The notes under the pieces: model-generated
Seen by the model: only the letters and a program-made list of their open reading frames with translations
The model's database searches: none
Told to the model about the DNA's origin: nothing
Translations under genes and position numbers: made by a program
Source: Pempheris klunzingeri
Lineage: Eukaryota > Chordata > Actinopteri > Acropomatiformes > Pempheridae
Length of the DNA stretch: 64,000 nucleotides
Reading direction: 5' to 3'
Assembly: GCF_042242105.1 (NCBI RefSeq)
Contig: NC_092020.1
Coordinates: forward strand, 5,487,501-5,551,500
Shown: positions 38,111 to 52,788 of the stretch, piece after piece
How the letters are laid out: every line of letters begins with the position of its first letter
Numbering within the stretch: position 1 is the first letter of the stretch

Positions 38111-40446
38111 GTCTGGGAGTAGAGGCGCGTGCTGAGGACGGACAATTTGTAACTTGCTAAGCTAATTAAAAAGAAAACAGGAAAAGACAGATTCACTGAA
38201 AATATTCCTCCTTATTATGGCCATGACCCCCTTTTTTATAAATACATAGTTTAGTAGCAGCCATAGGCCTGATGGTCCTACAGTGAAGTCTGCACTTCCT
38301 CACCATGACCTTCATCTGCTGAACCAAACACGGTTTACCTTTTTAGGGCAACATGAGCGTCACGCGGTGCAGCAGTGATAATGCAGTAAATATTCCCCCT
38401 ATTCCTGGTATTACATAAGAGTGTTTAAAACACTGTCTACATCTTCATATTGGCATGAACAGAATCTGTAATAAAGCAATTGATTAAATAAAGTTACTTC
38501 TGACACATTTCCTTTGGGTCTTATAAGAATCTTTGAGGGCAGTGGATGTGCACTGAGGGGGAATCACAATGTCCTCATTTCTAAAGGACCTGGATAAGTA
38601 ATATCAGATAATAATATTATCATGTAATAGTTTTAGTCTCCGACAACTACCTTGGCCATTAGAGGGAAACCACACCCTAATGGAGCCTCAGTTATTTTGA
38701 AAAATAAACTCATGGCCCACAATCAGAGACATGTGCCTCTTTGCAGATTTAGAGATGATGATGATGCCCTCAGTGGAAATGTTTACTTATGTTTACTAAC
38801 ACTGAATTTGTGACCAACTCCATAGGCTCACAGAAGTTTGGGAATTAAAGTCAGAAGTTTTAACAACAGCTATGTATAACTGAGTACCACTACTGCCAGC
38901 ATCATCATGGATAATAACTCTTCTACTATCTATGTATCTAACCATCACATAATATATAGTTGTGTAGGGGTGTCTCACTCTGTGAAGATACTGTGAACTT
39001 CAACTGGTGGTGAAACTAAAGTTGCAGTTTTGTCTCCCTGCACACGTATTGCATCATTTCCCATTGGTACAAAACAGTGCATACATCTCTTGAAGTTGTA
39101 CAGTTAGTATGTCTAGCATGGAATGAGCTGTGAAATATTGTAGAATTAAATGTGAATTCTGTATATTTTTTCCTTTTAAACATCGGGGCATGTCATTATT
39201 GTGTAAATAAGTTGGTTGTGTTTTAAGGAATAATATCTGTGGTAAATTTACAGGTTACCAAAACAGCAATGAGCCCCTTTTCTACTACCCTCAAAATCTT
39301 ACTTGTTCAGCTAAGTTTGACGTTTAGATAAATTCAGTGCACACATGTAACCATACAAAGTGATTTAAAGGCAGAAGGAACGCACCAGGTGGGAGCATTC
39401 AGGCCTTTCTGTGCATGGAGAGTGTACCGCGAGCTGCATGGTCTGACTTCATGGCACCGCAGCTAGTGTGACATTCCTCACTCTTCAAACCTCACCAGAA
39501 ATCTTCACCTTTAACACCCCGTAAACCAACCATGACCGCTGCTATGTGTTTTGAGCACCCTATGGACACACTTTCAAATGAAAGACCCAATTCACGTAGT
39601 AAATGTGTAAAATAAAATCTTTTCTATTTCCAATCATTCATGGATACATTTGTAGAGATACAAGTAAACAGTACATCAAACAAAGTCAAGCCAACTCTTC
39701 TAAAGAGCTCTACTTTGCCCTTTAGCAGCCAAATAAAAAAATGCCACCTTTAACAGTGGGAAAATCCAATTGCATGCCGGCAAAAGTTGTAATCGTGACT
39801 GTCTGAAATCCAGATATTCAAAATTACTCATGATGATAATACAGTAGCAAAATATTACATATCAAGAAAGAAAGGCTAACATCAAAAGAGTTTTCTTAAG
39901 ACATGATTACAGAAACAAAGTAATCAAACTGCACAACTTGATAGAGAGACTAGTAACAAACAGACCCCTCTTAAAAGTGGGTCCTTTAGAAGCTAAGGAA
40001 GAGCGAGAATGTATCGATTTCAGCAAGTGTGGGTCGTGTAATCTGTGGGGACATGGGCAGTGAGTGACAATCAAAAGATCAGTCCATCAGCTCTTATTCA
40101 TGGCAATAATACACGTTTCTGTCGGGAAAGATTAGCCATGGCTTCTCATGGTCCTGCAGCAGTCCAGTGCTACCACCAGTCTGTGGAAAGCTCATGTAGC
40201 CAAGTCAAAACAGGGTTTCGGGGTCAAAGACGTCTGGTGCACACTGGGACATCATGTCCGTTTACAGGAAGAAACCATGTGAAGGACTTGTGGGAGCTTG
40301 CAGGCCGCGACTTTGTGAGTAGGCTAAGACTTGGTATAAAAAAATATCCCTCCCTCGCCTCTGGGTTCTTCTGTTTTCACCCCACGTCACATCCAACGGG
40401 CCAACCTGGAAGAGTGCCACCACACACAAAAAATCTTTAAATTACA
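38111..40446. other. Intergenic DNA between phf6 and hprt1
   Basis: 2.3 kb with no supported gene. Mostly AT-rich unique sequence; I recognise no repeats. The open frame at 40045-40440 has no family features and lies just beyond the proposed phf6 end. Confidence 0.5.
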
Positions 40447-40452
40447 TTTATT
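40447..40452 (-). terminator. Candidate polyadenylation signal of phf6
   Basis: TTTATT (AATAAA on the minus strand) lies only 46 bases after the phf6 stop. It would make a very short 3' UTR. I saw no other canonical signal in the next 2 kb. Confidence 0.35.
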
Positions 40453-40497
40453 CCTCATTTCTTTTTTGTGTGCAACGACCATGACTTCTAAACATAC

Positions 40498-44356
<3,859 letters not shown>

Positions 44357-44396
44357 GACCAAAGGCTCCTTTGTTTGCCAAAGTTTCTGATGAAAA

Positions 44397-46585
44397 AAAA
44401 CCAAAAAAACACCACAAATATGTTAAGGTGAGAACGGCAAGATAGAAAGACAGAAAGGTCTAGTAGGTAGACTTTTTAAATAAATATTATCAAAGCAAAG
44501 CCACTTTACTCAATCATCCTGTAACGCTGCCTTGTCATGACCGCGATATCGTTACAACAGCTTTCATACACATTGATGTCACTGTCAATGTTGTCACACT
44601 TTGCTCATATCTGTGTCAGACTGGATGCCATGAGACTTTAATCGATAAAGGATGTGGGTGATGCCCTGACGTGTAAATATGAACTGAATGAGGACCAAAC
44701 ATATTGGCAGTAAGGTGATACTATAACAGAGTTTTGAGCTGTTCAGTCGTTAATGTGTGTCCTTATTAAGGGTTGCCAAACATCCCTCACAGATTTAGTT
44801 ATTGAAGAATAAACCATGTTCTGAAAAATCACGTTTTTTTTTTTCACCAGCTGAATGTGCGTATTGTGAAATAATGAATACAACCCTCTGGAAAGGAGCC
44901 ACTCGAAACTCTTTCCCAGAAACAGCTGGAAACAAAACTTTGACTCAGCTACAACTGCAAGTAACTCCAAGAACGGAGCGAACGAAAGTCACAGAGGAAG
45001 AGGCCCATGTCCTCAAACACACCAGCCTCTGATGGATCACACATGGGGTCCACACGTTTGTTGCAGAGTTACAGATTGACACTTTCTCAACGTCTGGTCC
45101 TTGTTCATTTGGGATGACTGTGCGATGGACAGTGTCTGATGGCCTATGCTATGAATATGAGGTGTTCGCTAAATTTGCTGACCAAAGCCAGAATTTTGTT
45201 AGATTCTGCTCATGTCTGAGGAGCGCAATCAATAATGTAGTTTACAATTCACCGTCAAAAGTGGCAGTTGCAGACAATATCGTCTTGCCAGTTAATGATA
45301 TTCACCAGTCATCCTAGACCTATATCACAAACAGGAACAGGAAGGGAAATGAGCTGCCTGGAGGGCCAAATCTGATGCAACCCACTTTACCTTACACATA
45401 GGGGCTACTTTTAATTACAGATAACCCCCACCCCCCCTCCTCTCCCTATGAGTTGTTATTCTGCAAATGATGCAACATGTTTCCCATTTTGCATACACAG
45501 TCTCCTCTATTATTCTACCACATCTTTTCTGCCCCAACTAGCAACCACCCCATTCTCCAAAATAAATATTATTCAGTGGAAATTCTCAATTTCAGACTGT
45601 ATTCTCTGTGACGGGCATCATATGCGCACACATTGCCAGGAGCTGGGATGATTGAGATGTTAGCACTGCTCATTCTCAGCTGCCTATCAATCAAACATTT
45701 TACATGTCTATTAATGAACATTTTCTTGAAAATCATTTAAGATTGGTTGGAAATCCATGACTGTAAAGATATATTTAGAGGAGTAGATCAAACCTCCAAA
45801 ATGATAGTCTGATAGTCAGATGGTCTGTTTTATGATGTCTGTAATGCACTGCAGGCGCTCCAGATACATTAAATATGAGGATTAAAAAGATGTAGTCAGT
45901 CCACAGACGAAAGTGGGTGTTTTTTAAGAGAAAAATCACAATAGCAGTGTGCTGCGACGCCTTGATAGAGCCATTACAGCCATGATAGCAGGGCCAGGAT
46001 TTCACTGCGGCGGAGCCAGCGTGCAAAAACCCACCAGTGTCCGTGGAAATAAGAGCAAATCTCCTTTATTTGAAGCTCTGCTCTTCGCTGAAATGCTCTC
46101 ATGTCACAGTCCTGAGCTACATGACGATGTTGTGGCCGATTTGTGACGGGAGCAAGTGAAACGTAAAAAGTGCCTCAAATTTCTCTCACAAAGTTTTGAA
46201 TTAAAGGGGGTGTGTGTCTCTTTCTCCACCAAACTAGCTATGACTGAAAACAAATTTTCACTATGAGCATCTCAACGCCCCGAAATCTCTCCCAGGGCCT
46301 TTTCATGAAGGGAAATAAAGGTCGGTGGTAGGAAAATATGACACTTGGACATTTTGTTTCTGCTGCTAGTCGAATAACTGCGATTATTTCCCTTTAAATT
46401 TGGGAAATTAACATGACAGGCGCGGGTCTTCGCAAACCGTTTCGAAGTAAAGAGCGCCATACGTGATGTCTCCCTGTGAAAAGAGAGCAGCTCCGCTTGG
46501 TAGCCAGCAATACGGCCCGAGACGACAATAGGCCATAAAACACAGCGGCCACCATCCAGCCGCTGCTACACAGCTCACGTCTTAC
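44397..46585 (-). other. 5' UTR intron of phf6
   Basis: 2.2 kb between the proposed non-coding first exon and the first coding exon. No recognisable gene or repeat. Confidence 0.45.
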
Positions 46586-46760
46586 CTGCTGATACAATAT
46601 TAAAGCGCCGAGTCGGTAGAAAAGATGGGAAAGTGTTCCGTGCGGTGACTGTGTTTCTTTCCGTCCTTCAGAAGTGATCGTGAGGTTTTCACACTAGCAT
46701 CAAGCTAGCCGTGGTGTCCGAGACAGCAGCACTTCCGGGTGCGCCCTTCACAGTAAACGT
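46586..46760 (-). promoter_or_regulatory. Non-coding first exon and promoter of phf6
   Basis: On the minus strand 'gtatcagcag|gtaagac' makes a strong donor at 46586/46585, which pairs with the acceptor (cttttttttcatcag-like) just upstream of the phf6 start exon. The flank is CpG-containing. The exon's 5' end is not defined. Confidence 0.45.
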
Positions 46761-47559
46761 CTCGTGGACGAACCCGTGCTGCAGTGTTTCAAACGTGAAG
46801 AGATGCAGGAGGTCAGAGTCTGTAGGAAACAGACAGGCTTCACAGAAATACCTCATGGAACTGACTTTTGTGTCAATGTCCCAAAAGCAGATAAGGGCGG
46901 GTCGTGTTTCATGTAGATTCATTCTAGAAACGAGGTTTGACAAACGCTTCTGTCGTGGCAGATTTTGATTAAGTTAGTAGCTGTTGCTGCTCATTTCTGG
47001 TCTGTTTGTCGCAAAGACTGAGCATCATTCCTTGTGTTAAGTACTAGATTTGTTATAACATCCTTCAAAAATGAGTGGGTCCCATTAGTCATAGTTTGGG
47101 GTAATTTTTTAAGTGCAGATTTTGCTACAAATTTATTGCAAATGTTCCAAATTTGCACCACTTGAGTGGTTACATGCTACCTAATCGTGAGGCCTTGCCT
47201 TTGGGGGCCGCTTACTATTTTTGTTTTTATTGCACTCATATGGAGCATATTTATAAAATCTTATCTCAGTCAGGTGCATGACTAAACTTCCTTGTGGAGT
47301 CTTGTTTGATCTGTGCTTGACTTGGAGGGTACCAGTGCAATGCAGAATGGAGGCTGTTGTGGTAAATAGGGGGCCAAAATGGGCCCAAAGCTCATTGGTC
47401 TATAACAGGTTAAATCAGACCATAGACTTAAAAATCAAAATTACATTACATATAGGATTAGATTTTAAGATTTGTTTTTGTTGTTAACCTGGAGTATTTA
47501 CATATCTACATAAAACAACACAGAGATGTGTAATGTAATGTAAGGATTACAAACCCTCT
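46761..47559. other. Intergenic DNA between phf6 and the CAB39 paralogue (proximal part)
   Basis: The two genes are divergent. No coding exon is seen. The Tc1/mariner relic and hAT element follow to the right. Confidence 0.4.
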
Positions 47560-48060
47560 GATCCTTCTAAAAAAAATCAACATCTGGATTGGTTTACTGT
47601 ATGTTTGGAGAATGCTGAAGGGTGATTTAAACCCACAGGGTCTGTCATCAACTGCTGGTGGGCACATGATGGTGGATCTGTAATGATATGGGGATCATAT
47701 GGGAACCATAAGGACCAAAAAAGTTGTTGGTGGTTGATGGTTGCAATATTTAGCATGTCCTCTAAGTATAGACTTTACTGTGTGGATCAGAACAACAATG
47801 ACACGGGCCAGCAAAACGTGTTGTGTGATATGCCTGTGGTGGTTGGTTTCTTGACTGAACTCAGTTGCTCTTTAAGGTGGAAAATGACATCTGTGGGACA
47901 ATCTATCCCAAATCCTAACTACTGTTGAAATAGTAGTTCAGATTAAAGTTTAATTTTTACAAAAATAAAGCCCACATGTTTTGGTTAAACTTGTGTCATT
48001 AAATAGTGATACATCTTTTTAGGTGTTATATCAAATATATCCAGGTAAATTATGTTTTAT
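47560..48060 (+). mobile_element. Tc1/mariner-like transposon relic
   Basis: A frame through 47660-47700 reads HDGGSVMIWGS, the GGSVMxWG signature around the second catalytic Asp region of Tc1-like transposases. A downstream QNNNDTGQQN matches the usual QQDNDPKHTS block in degenerate form. Stops and frame changes are plain, so the transposase is dead. Terminal repeats were not located, and borders are approximate. Confidence 0.55.
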
Positions 48061-48170
48061 ATGAGAGGGTTTTATTGGATATTAGATATTCAAGTGACAA
48101 GGGATAGTTTTTCACTGCGAATACCAGAATATGCTAGGTAAGGACAATGACTACTAGAATACCACTATAG

Positions 48171-48881
48171 CAGGGGTGTCCAAACTCCGGCCCGTGGGCC
48201 AACTGCGGCCCGTGGTCCAATTTTCATTGGCCCGCAGGAAATTCTAAAAATGTATTGGAATACGACCCACACAGGGAACCTGCGCTGGACTGTGTTGTAC
48301 TTTTTAGTCTCACCGCTAGGTGGAGTAACTGTCCTGAACGAGGCAGCTTCTCTATAAAATGAGTAATCAAAGAAGAAATGTGCTACAGGTGACCCAAAAT
48401 GGCAGAATTAAGGAAACGTAAGAGAGCAAGTGAGTGTAGAAAGTTTCAGACGCGGTGTGCGATGAGAGAACAGCTAATAACTAATGACGATCACTTTTGC
48501 ATTATGGAGGAGCTGCTTGATGTTAGCAGGCTAAAGAGCACCACGATGGGTGAGGATGTTTTTGAAGCTGCGCCAGGTGCAGTTTGCATGATGGGACTTA
48601 AATGGGATGAGCTGTGTGGAGGTACGACGGATGGAGCTCCAGCTGGGACAGGTGAGCGCAAAAGAATCTACGGTGTCCGCCGAGGGGCAAGAAAGTGGAG
48701 GTAAGGCTGTTGATTCGAGCACCAGGGCTTTTTTGCCAACTTTAATCCACTAGAGGTGAGGCGATATACATCACCTCTAGTGGATTAAAGTCAGCAGTAT
48801 AGCTCACTTCTAGTGAGTGGCCCAGCCCTTTGTATGTTTTTCTGTATGTGGCCCTCAGTGACAAAAGTTTGGACACCTGTG
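48171..48881 (+). mobile_element. hAT-superfamily DNA transposon, internally deleted
   Basis: Terminal inverted repeats CAGGGGTGTCCAAAC (left) and CACAGGTGTCCAAAC (inverse of right end) are flanked by an 8-bp duplication, CACTATAG at 48163-48170 and CACTATAC at 48882-48889. This combination is diagnostic of hAT elements. Inside, an open frame (48399-48704) carries transposase pieces typical of Charlie/GTF2IRD2-like hATs: a basic start (RKRKRASECRKFQTR), then EELLDVSRLKSTTMGEDVFE and GGTTDGAPAGTGE. The frame joins the N-terminal part directly to the central domain, so most of the transposase is missing and the copy cannot move by itself. It also contains the palindrome at 48739-48791. Confidence 0.85.
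48739..48791. repeat. Perfect 21-bp palindrome inside the hAT element
   Basis: The arms 48739-48759 and 48771-48791 are exact inverse complements (core CCACTAGAGGTGA / TCACCTCTAGTGG) around an 11-base spacer. It lies between the transposase remnant and the right end of the element. Confidence 0.95.
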
Positions 48882-49289
48882 CACTATACTATGTACTGCT
48901 ACTATAAACCTAATGCTAATCGGCATAGTTATTCTCCTGTAGTTTAAAAATTATATTTCTTTCATTCTGCACTTGTTTAAAAAAGTTAAAATCCATGCAC
49001 ATGGGTAGGAAAAGCCTGTGCCAAGGCCACAAATACATGTGAACTCTACTTCTTTTCCCGAGAATTTCGGTGCACTTGATTATCATAACGGGGCGGTCCG
49101 GCGGAGGGGGCTTCCCGTGCAGTCTGTAATCTGTCCGCCCAAACGGATTTTGCGAGCCCTGAAACGTGCGCACCGGTAGACGAGGGGGAGTTTCCACATG
49201 TCTGCTTTGGTCAACGTGATTGGCTAAAATGGAGTGTCAGTCATTTTGTAAAGCAAAACATACCCGCCCAGTGTCCCCGGGATGAGGAG

Positions 49290-49628
49290 AGGACGGGAGT
49301 TTCAACAGAACAGAACAGGGAAATGAAGTTGTCAGACAGGCCAGCCCAGCAACTCTCCCTTTACAACTAGACAGCTAGCGAGTTAGGTGGCGGACGGTCA
49401 CGAGTAGGGAGATTTACATGAAATATCACAGCTATGAAGGTCGTCCGTTTGAGCAACTTGTAGCTACAATTAGTACACGTTAGATAGCTACAGCCACAGA
49501 TCTCAGATAACGTTACAGGCGTTTCAAAGTAGCGTTACAGTGGAAAAGAAAGTGGAGACAACTTGCTAGCCCGATAGCTAACCTTTAGCCACCGAGCCTC
49601 CTTCAGCCTCAAAACTAGAGTTCTCTCG
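49290..49628 (+). promoter_or_regulatory. Promoter and non-coding first exon of the CAB39 paralogue
   Basis: A CpG-containing stretch that ends in a donor TTCTCTCG|gtgagt at 49628/49629. The next exon starts after the acceptor tttcatcag at 50151, upstream of the ATG. GCTAGC/GTTAGC words are frequent from 49370 to 49950. Confidence 0.5.
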
Positions 49629-50182
49629 GTGAGTCTTGACAGCCTGGACTGAATATTTCAGCAGTGTTATGTGTGTACTCTCTGTCCCGACGCTAGTTTG
49701 CTTGTTTCTTTGCTACAGCTAACTAGGTCACAAGCTAGCTCAACTTTGCTGGTGAATATTGCTGCAACGGTGACATTGTTAACGTCTTGTGCTGCGTTAT
49801 ATCCTCGTTTGTGTTAGAAAGTTGGTGTTTTATTCGACTTGGCTTAACTTTAACTTGGATAAACTAATAGTTTAGAGCACACACGGTGTTATTTAAGCGT
49901 TAATGTATTAGTTGAAAACTAACGTTAGCAACGTTAGCAAGCTGTTCGTGTTGTTATGGCCTTTAAAAGTGTAACTCAATAGTCTACTTTTGAGTGTCGA
50001 CTTTCAGTCAGACAGAATAACTAACTTAGTTGTGTCATTGCTCACTTCAGGTGAGAGCTTTTCAGCCATTTCCTGACGCAAAGAGGCACAGGAAGTTGAA
50101 TTGCTTTAATTGCAAACCATAGATATTTGTAACCGTGTTTGATTTCATCAGAGATCTGGGCTTGGGTTACCAGTCTTCAGCC

Positions 50183-52788
50183 ATGCCTTTTCCTTTTGGG
50201 AAGTCTCAGAAGAGTCCAGCTGAAATAGTCAGGAGTTTGAAGGAGAATGTGGCTTATATGGAAAAGCTAGATGCTGGTGACAGCAAAAAGTGTGAAAAGG
50301 TCAGTATTGGATTTTCTTTTGACAGTCTCACATTTTAAGTTTTGCTCTTATTCCCATCACCAACGGACGGTGTCAGTCAGTAACTGTTTTTCCACAATTA
50401 AGGTCGCAGAGGAGGCGTCCAAAAACCTGGCTTCACTGAAGGAGATACTCAGTGGAACAGGTGACAAGGAGCCCCAAACCGAAGCAGTGGCTCAGCTTGC
50501 ACAAGAGCTGTACAACACCAACCTCCTCATTTCTCTCATTGCAAACCTGCAGAGGATTGATTTTGAGGTGGGGAAAGCGTACTTATATCTGGAATGGACT
50601 TTATGTGTGTAAAAAGTATTGATCGCTTTGGGTAGACGCCGAATGATTGGGGGGGGAGTGTGCATGCCTGATTTGAACATCTATGCCCAAAGCAAAACTG
50701 TCTTTGCATATCATCAACTCTCAGTCAGCCATTCATCTGATCTGTCTGAGTGTTTCTTTTTACGTACAGGGGAAGAAGGATGTGGTTCATTTGTTCAGCA
50801 ATATTGTGAGACGTCAGATTGGCACCCGTACACCCACGGTGGAATACATTTCTACACACCCACAGATCCTCTTCATGCTTCTGAAAGGGTAAGTTCACCT
50901 TTTCAGGCTACAGGAACTTAGTATTTGATACATGTGTTATGTGAGTGCTTTATATGTGCAGTTACATAAGGAAAATCCATTCTTAGATACTCCTAAACTG
51001 TAACCTAGTTATTTTGTTGTAGTCACCTATTTTTTACCATTATTGGTAAAATCACCTTCCCTTAACATGCCTTGTGATGTTCCACATTATCCTGTATGTG
51101 TTTCAACAACTCCCAGAGGAACAAGCACAAACATGTTGCTTTCACATGTGGGTTACACATACAGATGAAGAGAGTGATACTAGAGTGCAGATTTTACAGG
51201 TCTAAAGAAAATGAGTCATCCAGCCTACTCTAGGAGCAACATGTCTTACAGCTGTAAGCCGTACTAGGTTATGGTCGATCGAGCCGGCTCTTTGTGGATC
51301 AAAGCTATCCTTACCAATTGCCACTTCTGGAGTGGATTCCTCCTGCTGTGTTTTTGAACCTAGTTTCAAAATGCCATGTCTACAAAGAGGAGCATTCAAA
51401 TTGATTGTCAGAGATGGACTTCAAAACCTGACATTTAGCGTTGACGTGCTAGATGATTCTGCTAATAAATGCCCTTGTAGCTGCATGACGAATCCTCTAC
51501 TTCTGGCCAGATATCTTCAGGCACATACCTTGCCAGTGAAAATAAGGCCTAGAAATGAAGTGCTCATGAGTGCAAATAGAAATTTAATGCTAAATTAACA
51601 GTGTTAAAAGTGTTCAGGGTGTAGTTTCCTTTAAGTGACTTTGACTTTGACTTGCTGAGTGCTACATCCACAGTGTTGCATAACTAGCTCATGTTGAATT
51701 CTGATGGTGCAAATGACTTGACCTGGGCCTGACATGTATTAACGTGTACAGATATGAGAGTGCAGAAGTGGCTCTGAACTGTGGAATGATGCTGAGAGAG
51801 TGTCTGCGTCACGAGCCTTTGGCACGGACAGTGCTTTTCTCCGAAGACTTCTACTGCTTCTTCCGTTACGTGGAGCTCTCAACCTTTGACATCGCCTCAG
51901 ACGCTTTCGCCTCTTTCAAGGTATGCCACCGTATTTGCTTTCTGTTTTCCGTCATCCTCATACCAACAGCTCTTAGCCTAATATCTTGCTGTCTGCCGTT
52001 CCCTCTCAGGATCTCCTCACAAGACACAAGATAATGTGTGCGGATTTCCTGGAGAACAATTACGACAGGGTGAGCTTCCTAGTGTGGATTTAGATTTACC
52101 AATTGATGGAATGCTCACCTTGTTCTTAATATATTTTCAAAATGTCTCTCAGGTGTTTACAGAATACGAGAAGCTCCTGCATTCAGAAAACTACGTCACC
52201 AAACGCCAGTCTTTGAAGGTAAAAGCTCCACTGCTCTGTCGAATGAAAATCTTCTTTTGAGCTACTGATTCAAGTGTCAAGCGCTCACTTAACAAATGTC
52301 TTCAGTTAATTATATACTATTTTTCAGCTGCTTGGGGAACTTCTTCTGGATAGACACAACTTCACTGTCATGACAAAATACATCAGTCGGGCAGAGAACT
52401 TGAAGCTGATGATGAACATGCTAAGAGACAACAGCCGAAACATCCAGTTTGAAGCTTTCCATGTCTTCAAGGTGTGAACATAAAACATGCATGATCACTT
52501 TACTGATTAATAACTCTAGCTGGGCTGTGAAAGGCCACACGTCATTTGGGCAGACATGCACTTTTTTGGAAGAATAATCTCTCTGCTTTTTAAAAGGTAT
52601 TCGTTGCAAACCCCAACAAGACTCAGCCCGTGCTGGACATACTGCTGAAGAACCAGACCAAACTCGTGGACTTCCTGAGCCACTTCCAGACCGACAGATC
52701 CGAGGACGAGCAGTTCTGTGATGAGAAGAACTATCTGATTAAGCAGATCCGGGACCTGAAGAGGCCCACTGCACCGGAGGAAGCTTAA
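50183..52788 (+). CDS. cab39l1: Calcium-binding protein 39-like (MO25 family)
   Basis: MO25 proteins are helical-repeat scaffolds that bind the pseudokinase STRAD and lock LKB1 in its active state; they also activate STE20 kinases such as SPAK/OSR1 and MST3/4. Eight coding exons: 50183-50299, 50403-50567, 50770-50888, 51752-51920, 52010-52069, 52153-52218, 52328-52471, 52597-52788, summing to 1032 nt (343 aa), the family length. Signatures: [85 protein letters not shown] and the C terminus [17 protein letters not shown]. The N terminus is CAB39-like (PFPFGKS) whereas FSEDF and YVELSTFD are closer to CAB39L, so this looks like a third paralogue; the symbol is inferred. It is divergent from phf6 and reads toward the microRNA cluster. 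Confidence 0.93.

Noticed and set aside
40045-40440. A 131-codon open frame downstream of phf6
   Set aside because: Low-complexity, no family match, no splice or promoter context.
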